From Planctomicrobium piriforme (GTDB taxonomy: Bacteria; Planctomycetota; Planctomycetia; Pirellulales; PNKZ01): a stretch of 18,994 nucleotides of DNA. Location: the NCBI GenBank assembly GCA_945877965.1, contig CAMCTH010000010.1:1-18994 (forward strand), in the 5' to 3' direction. This document shows, piece after piece, positions 15,447-18,994 of the stretch (position 1 is the stretch's first letter; each line of letters starts with the position of its first letter). The notes beneath the pieces are model-generated. The model searched no databases and was not told the DNA's origin. It saw only the letters and a list, made by a program, of their open reading frames with translations. A program made the position numbers and the translations under genes.

Positions 15447-16625
15447 ATGCCGTCGCCCGTCGAGCAACCCGTCTTTCCGCCCGCGAACGCTCCGCTTTCG
15501 CCCCGGGCCGCCTACGTCCATGTGCCGTTTTGTCGGCATCGCTGCGGCTATTGCAACTTCACGCTCATCGCCGGGCGCGACGATCTGATCGAGTCGTATC
15601 TTACGGCTCTGGGGCAAGAGCTGGCCCAACTCGGCACGCCGCGCGAAGTCGACACGATCTTTCTCGGCGGCGGCACGCCGACGCATCTGCCGCCGCCGCA
15701 GTTGCAACGCTTGCTCGAACTCGTGCGGCACTGGTTCCCGCCGACGTCGGGCTACGAGTTCTCCGTCGAAGCGAATCCGGCCGACGTCAGCGACGAGCGC
15801 GTCGCCGTGCTCGCCGCGGGGGGCGTCACGCGATTGAGCCTCGGCGCGCAATCGTTCGACGCGAACAAGCTGCGGCTGCTCGAGCGCGATCACGACGCCG
15901 CGACGATCCGTTCCGCGGCGACCCGCGCTCGCGCGGCGGGCTTCGCGCTCTCGCTCGACCTGATCTTCGGCACGCCGGGCGAGACGCTCGATGATTGGCA
16001 GCGTGATCTCGATGCCGCGTTGGAACTGCAGCCCGACCATCTCTCGACCTACGGCCTGACGATCGAGAAGGGGACGACGTTCTGGTCGCGTCGCGATCGA
16101 GGCGAACTGCTGCCCGTCGATGAAGAGCGCGAGCGAGCCCTCTATTTGGCGACGATCGACCGACTGACCGCGGCGGGCTTCGAGCACTACGAAGTGTCGA
16201 ACTTCGCCCGACCGGGACGCCGCTGTCGGCACAACGAAGTCTATTGGGCGGCCCGCGGGTACTACGCCGTCGGACCCGGTGCGGCCCGCTATGTCGACGG
16301 TCGCCGCGAAACAAATCATCGCAGCACGACGACCTGGCTCGCCCGAGTTCGCGCCGGCGAATCGCCCGTCGCCGAGAGCGAGACGTTGCCGCCGCCGGAA
16401 CGTGCGCGGGAGGCGCTGGTGCTCGGCCTCCGCAAGTTGCTCGAAGGGGTCGAGTACCGCGCGTTCGCGACGGAATTCGGGTTCGATCCGCACGAACTCG
16501 GCGGCGACGAACTCCGGCGTCTCATTACGACCGGCGCGATCGACGACCGCGACGGCCGGTTGCGATTAACACGCGACGGGCTGCTGATCGCCGATTGGAT
16601 CTGGTCGCGATTGCTGCGCGGATAG
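15447..16625 (+). CDS. hemW: Radical SAM haem chaperone HemW (HemN-like)
   Basis: The 392-residue protein begins at an ATG about ten residues before the usual family N terminus. The radical SAM cluster motif is CRHRCGYC (C29, C33, C36) followed by NF. It therefore lacks the fourth cysteine of true coproporphyrinogen dehydrogenase HemN and fits HemW. Other conserved elements are FLGGGTPTHL (72-81), VEANP (107-111), SLGAQSF (131-137), DLIFGTPGET (171-180) and the HemW signature HNEVYW (262-267) with the following GYYAVGPGAA. HemW binds haem and an Fe-S cluster with S-adenosylmethionine and helps insert haem into respiratory proteins. Older annotation as oxygen-independent coproporphyrinogen oxidase is probably wrong for this subtype. 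Its stop lies ten bases from the stop of the next convergent gene. Confidence 0.93.
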   Translation: MPSPVEQPVFPPANAPLSPRAAYVHVPFCRHRCGYCNFTLIAGRDDLIESYLTALGQELAQLGTPREVDTIFLGGGTPTHLPPPQLQRLLELVRHWFPPTSGYEFSVEANPADVSDERVAVLAAGGVTRLSLGAQSFDANKLRLLERDHDAATIRSAATRARAAGFALSLDLIFGTPGETLDDWQRDLDAALELQPDHLSTYGLTIEKGTTFWSRRDRGELLPVDEERERALYLATIDRLTAAGFEHYEVSNFARPGRRCRHNEVYWAARGYYAVGPGAARYVDGRRETNHRSTTTWLARVRAGESPVAESETLPPPERAREALVLGLRKLLEGVEYRAFATEFGFDPHELGGDELRRLITTGAIDDRDGRLRLTRDGLLIADWIWSRLLRG

Positions 16626-16635
16626 AGGACGATCA

Positions 16636-18714
16636 TCACTTCCACCATTGCCACTCAGCGCGGCGTTGCTTGACGTATTCGACTGCGGCGGCGGGGCCGT
16701 AGTAGCTCGCCCCCGACGCAACTCCCTCGGGCTTCGCGATTACCGAGACGACGCGGCCCGCGGCGGCCGCCTTTTGGAAGTCGGCGTACGTCGGTCCCTT
16801 CGCGAGGAACAAGGTCCGGACCGTATCGAGTTGCTCGGACCATTTTTTGAGATCGCCGTGGGCATCGACGTCGGCGATCGGCGTCAGGCGGTCGGTGTAC
16901 CGTTCATGCCACGGGAACACTCGCACAAAATCTTTCGGCGGCCAGTTGAAGCCGACGAGCACGGCATTATAGCCCTTGCCCTCGCGCATCTGCTCCTTCT
17001 GCTGCCTCTCGCGGCGCAGACTGAATTGCCGTTCCTTGGCAGACAGGCGATAGGGAATATCCTTGGAGAAAATCGCTACGCGGCTCTCGCGGTCGCTTTC
17101 CTTGAGATATTTGTCGTTGCGGAGCTTCGTCAATTCGTCATCTAACCGTTGCCGCTCCTGCTGGAGTTCATCTTCGAGTTGCTTTTCAAAATCCTCGTGG
17201 GTGGCGACCGAATCGTACGCGATGTACGCATACTCCATCTCAAAATCCTGCTCCGGGTACGCAATGCCGCCGAGCTTGCGAACCGGCGCGATCACCTGGT
17301 CGCGATACGCCGCCCACGTCGGATACTCGCGCCCCGCTGCGTCGGCGGCGGCCCACGCGGCCCGTTGTTCCGCATTCCAACGAGCATCGAGCGTGAAATT
17401 GCCGACGTGATTCAACGTCGCGCCGAGTTGCGTCAGTCGATGCGGATACATCTCGGGACAAAGCACGACGTCCATCGGCAGCTTTTGCGATTGGATCGCA
17501 TCGAGCAACCGCTCGGCATCGGCGAAGTCGTACGACTTCAGCCCCAACAGATTCAGCCCGCGCTTCGAGAGGCCTGCGAGTTCGTCCGGCTTCAGGATCG
17601 GCAACTTGAATTGGGCCTGATAGATCTGAAATTCGCCGTCGGCGATCGGCGCGAGTTTCGGCACCGGCACCTGTTTGGCGGTAATCGATCGCCGCACGTT
17701 CGAGCCCAAGCTGGCTAAGGCAGTGACGGCGTACGTCGTCGACTCCAACCGCGATTTCCAGCCCGGTCGATCGCCGAACCCACCGTCGGCGTTCTGCAGC
17801 GAGTTGAGCCAGGCCGCGGTCGTCTCAGGAGCGTCAGGCTTGAGGCCTAAGCTCTGCAAGGTCTCCAAGGCGACCATCGTGTAATAAACGTCGGGCTCGT
17901 TGCCGGGGAGCGAGCGGTTGGGGTTCCAGCGATAGCCGCCTTGCTTATCGCGACACGATCGCACGAACGCGGCGACCAATTCCGGATCGGGAATCGCAGC
18001 CCCGAGCAACTGCAACGATCTTACCGCCGCCAAGGTGTGCGCGATGTGCGCGTCGCCTCCTCCTGACTCAGCGCCGTCGCCGAAGCCGCCGGTGGTCCGT
18101 CGGCGCAGGATATAGTCGATCAGCGGTTGCGGCTCGCGCGGCGCGCGACCGGAGCAATACAAGCCCGACAACAAGTAATCGAGCGAGCTGATGTTGTAGT
18201 AGTAAAACGCGTCGGCCTGGAGATCGACGTCGGAACCGAATGCTTGTCGGCCCGTCTTGAACAGCAAATCACCGTCGTCGCCGAACGGTCCGGCGTAGTA
18301 GTTCCGCTTGAAACCTTGGTGATAAACTTGCACCTGCTCCTGCTGCGGCGCGAACTTCTGCTTGAGCGCCGTTCGGAGCGCGTGATACTCGTAAAACTGC
18401 CGATGGCTGCCGCCGCCATGCCCGGCCGGTCCGCCGAGACCATGCGCCACGATCGCTGCGGCATCGACGTCGTCGGCGGCGCCGAGAGTTTGCACCGACC
18501 ACACGGCGGCATAGTTCCACGGCAGGTCGGTGTACTCCTGATCGATCGGCCCGAACGCGCCGTTCGGTTTGCGACAGCTCAGAACGTACTTCACGACCGA
18601 ATCGGCGTCGACCGCGACGGTTCCCGGAGCCGCGACGTTCTGGGCTGCGAGCGGCGGGGTGAGCAGCAGCACGAAGCTGAGGGTGAGAAGCGGGCGGAGT
18701 TCGGTGCGTTGCAT
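16636..18714 (-). CDS. Large exported protein: prenyltransferase/squalene-cyclase-like toroid, coiled coil and unknown C-terminal domain
   Basis: The ATG at 18714 has AAGG ten bases upstream and a signal peptide (cleavage near LAAQNVAA). A TTG at 18732 is less likely. The 692-residue protein has toroid repeats at about 35-340, marked by GAFGPIDQ, GGFGDG, GGYRWNPNR and NADGGFGDRPG. Each is followed by a helix ending in ALxxLxSLG-type sequence. Zinc ligands of protein prenyltransferase beta subunits (DxC and a later His) are not apparent: the matching place reads EPDVYYTMVALE. The middle (about 385-505) contains MDVVLCPEMYPHRLTQ and NHVGNFTLDARW. A highly charged coiled coil (about 505-580) follows, then a last domain with PIADVDAHGDLKKW and GPTYADFQKAAAAGRVVSV. 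The His/Asp pattern faintly recalls PHP-type metal sites, a low-confidence idea. Function is unknown. Confidence 0.78.
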   Translation of the reverse strand: MQRTELRPLLTLSFVLLLTPPLAAQNVAAPGTVAVDADSVVKYVLSCRKPNGAFGPIDQEYTDLPWNYAAVWSVQTLGAADDVDAAAIVAHGLGGPAGHGGGSHRQFYEYHALRTALKQKFAPQQEQVQVYHQGFKRNYYAGPFGDDGDLLFKTGRQAFGSDVDLQADAFYYYNISSLDYLLSGLYCSGRAPREPQPLIDYILRRRTTGGFGDGAESGGGDAHIAHTLAAVRSLQLLGAAIPDPELVAAFVRSCRDKQGGYRWNPNRSLPGNEPDVYYTMVALETLQSLGLKPDAPETTAAWLNSLQNADGGFGDRPGWKSRLESTTYAVTALASLGSNVRRSITAKQVPVPKLAPIADGEFQIYQAQFKLPILKPDELAGLSKRGLNLLGLKSYDFADAERLLDAIQSQKLPMDVVLCPEMYPHRLTQLGATLNHVGNFTLDARWNAEQRAAWAAADAAGREYPTWAAYRDQVIAPVRKLGGIAYPEQDFEMEYAYIAYDSVATHEDFEKQLEDELQQERQRLDDELTKLRNDKYLKESDRESRVAIFSKDIPYRLSAKERQFSLRRERQQKEQMREGKGYNAVLVGFNWPPKDFVRVFPWHERYTDRLTPIADVDAHGDLKKWSEQLDTVRTLFLAKGPTYADFQKAAAAGRVVSVIAKPEGVASGASYYGPAAAVEYVKQRRAEWQWWK

Positions 18715-18775
18715 CGGTCGTTCGCCTTGCAAAAGTCGGGGCGTCGTCGGGTGAAAATCTTCGTCGGTGCGCGGC

Positions 18776-18812
18776 GGGCCGCGCGGTTACCGGGTCGGTT
18801 TCCGCGCGGCCC
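18776..18812. other. Strong GC hairpin with 11-base-pair perfect stem
   Basis: The arms gggccgcgcgg (18776-18786) and ccgcgcggccc (18802-18812) pair perfectly around a 15-base loop. On the plus strand it is followed by ttatt, a weak U-tract, so a plus-direction terminator is possible. On the minus strand no U-tract follows, so in the leader of the toroid gene it would act as mRNA structure or an operator-like site. Confidence 0.6.
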
Positions 18813-18874
18813 TTATTGGGGTACCTGCGTCGTGCGCGGAAACGGACCGAGTTGTTGCGCGGACTGCGCGGTTT

Positions 18875-18900
18875 GCACGATCGCTAAGTCGTGATCGTGC
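18875..18900. other. Second hairpin upstream of the toroid gene
   Basis: The arms gcacgatc (18875-18882) and gatcgtgc (18893-18900) form an eight-base-pair stem around ten bases. It may be a regulator-binding palindrome or part of a terminator for a gene outside the window. Confidence 0.45.
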
Positions 18901-18994
18901 GCTTGCCCAGGCTAGGTCGGCGGCGCGCGGGTTGCAAGCGCCGGAATTGGGCCGCGGGGTGAGGCCGGCGGCGGAACCGCTTACTGACGTGCGC

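Larger units (their letters stand above)
18715..18994. other. Non-coding end of the window upstream of the toroid gene
   Basis: These 280 bases upstream of the minus-strand toroid gene hold no credible gene on either strand. An open plus-strand frame entering from 18127 is antisense shadow. The region should contain the toroid gene's promoter, but I could not place -35/-10 boxes. It holds two separate hairpins, listed individually. I see no tRNA, SRP RNA or other recognised RNA. Confidence 0.5.

Noticed and set aside
15396..16493. Minus-strand open frame (365 codons) antisense to hemW
   Set aside because: Overlaps a complete HemW with all signature motifs; Arg-rich shadow translation.
18127..18894. 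Plus-strand open frame reaching into the right-hand non-coding region
   Set aside because: Most of it is antisense to the toroid repeats; no motif and no ribosome-binding site.

Overview
The window looks like a chromosomal segment of a planctomycete, probably a member of the Pirellulales. The evidence is the high-GC composition, the PVC-type monohaem dehydrogenase, the dihaem planctomycete-type cytochrome, the rhomboid with a DUF6576-like tail, and several conserved planctomycete proteins of unknown function. I assign the lineage from protein style, not from a marker gene. I saw no rRNA, tRNA, CRISPR array, transposase or phage gene.

Layout. 1-4413: the 3' end of a rhomboid protease (+) converges on a block of minus-strand genes: an unknown membrane-anchored protein, thiS, thiG and a DinG/XPD-type helicase. 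The two thiazole genes and the unknown protein are packed with gaps of 2 and 5 bases and probably form one operon. 4414-6681: a Gfo/Idh/MocA oxidoreductase (+) converges on a YugP-type membrane zinc peptidase (-). 6990-14213: five plus-strand genes that all encode exported proteins: an alpha-toroid-like lipoprotein, a PVC beta-propeller/HEAT/cytochrome c protein, a dihaem cytochrome c, a DUF3500 protein and a lipoprotein with two OB-fold-like repeats. 14311-18714: a RmlD-like nucleotide-sugar reductase homologue (-), the radical-SAM haem chaperone HemW (+), and a large exported protein with a terpenoid-cyclase-like toroid (-).

How the genes may work together. ThiS (sulfur carrier) and ThiG (thiazole synthase) are direct partners in making the thiazole half of thiamine. 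The exported haem proteins at 8237-12037 are typical of planctomycete periplasmic oxidation modules. They sit with two proteins of unknown role and are the best candidate here for an undescribed system. The remaining genes look like a patchwork of housekeeping functions.

Between genes there are three long palindromic repeats: two purine-arm/pyrimidine-arm palindromes (2625-2736 and 5911-5987) and one composite REP-like element made of two inverted hairpins (14230-14314). Each lies directly at a gene 3' end. One abuts the helicase start codon and another supplies a stop codon. Several proteins depart from family consensus: the helicase lacks one Fe-S cysteine, the RmlD-like protein lacks the YxxxK lysine, and the toroid protein lacks the zinc ligands of prenyltransferases.
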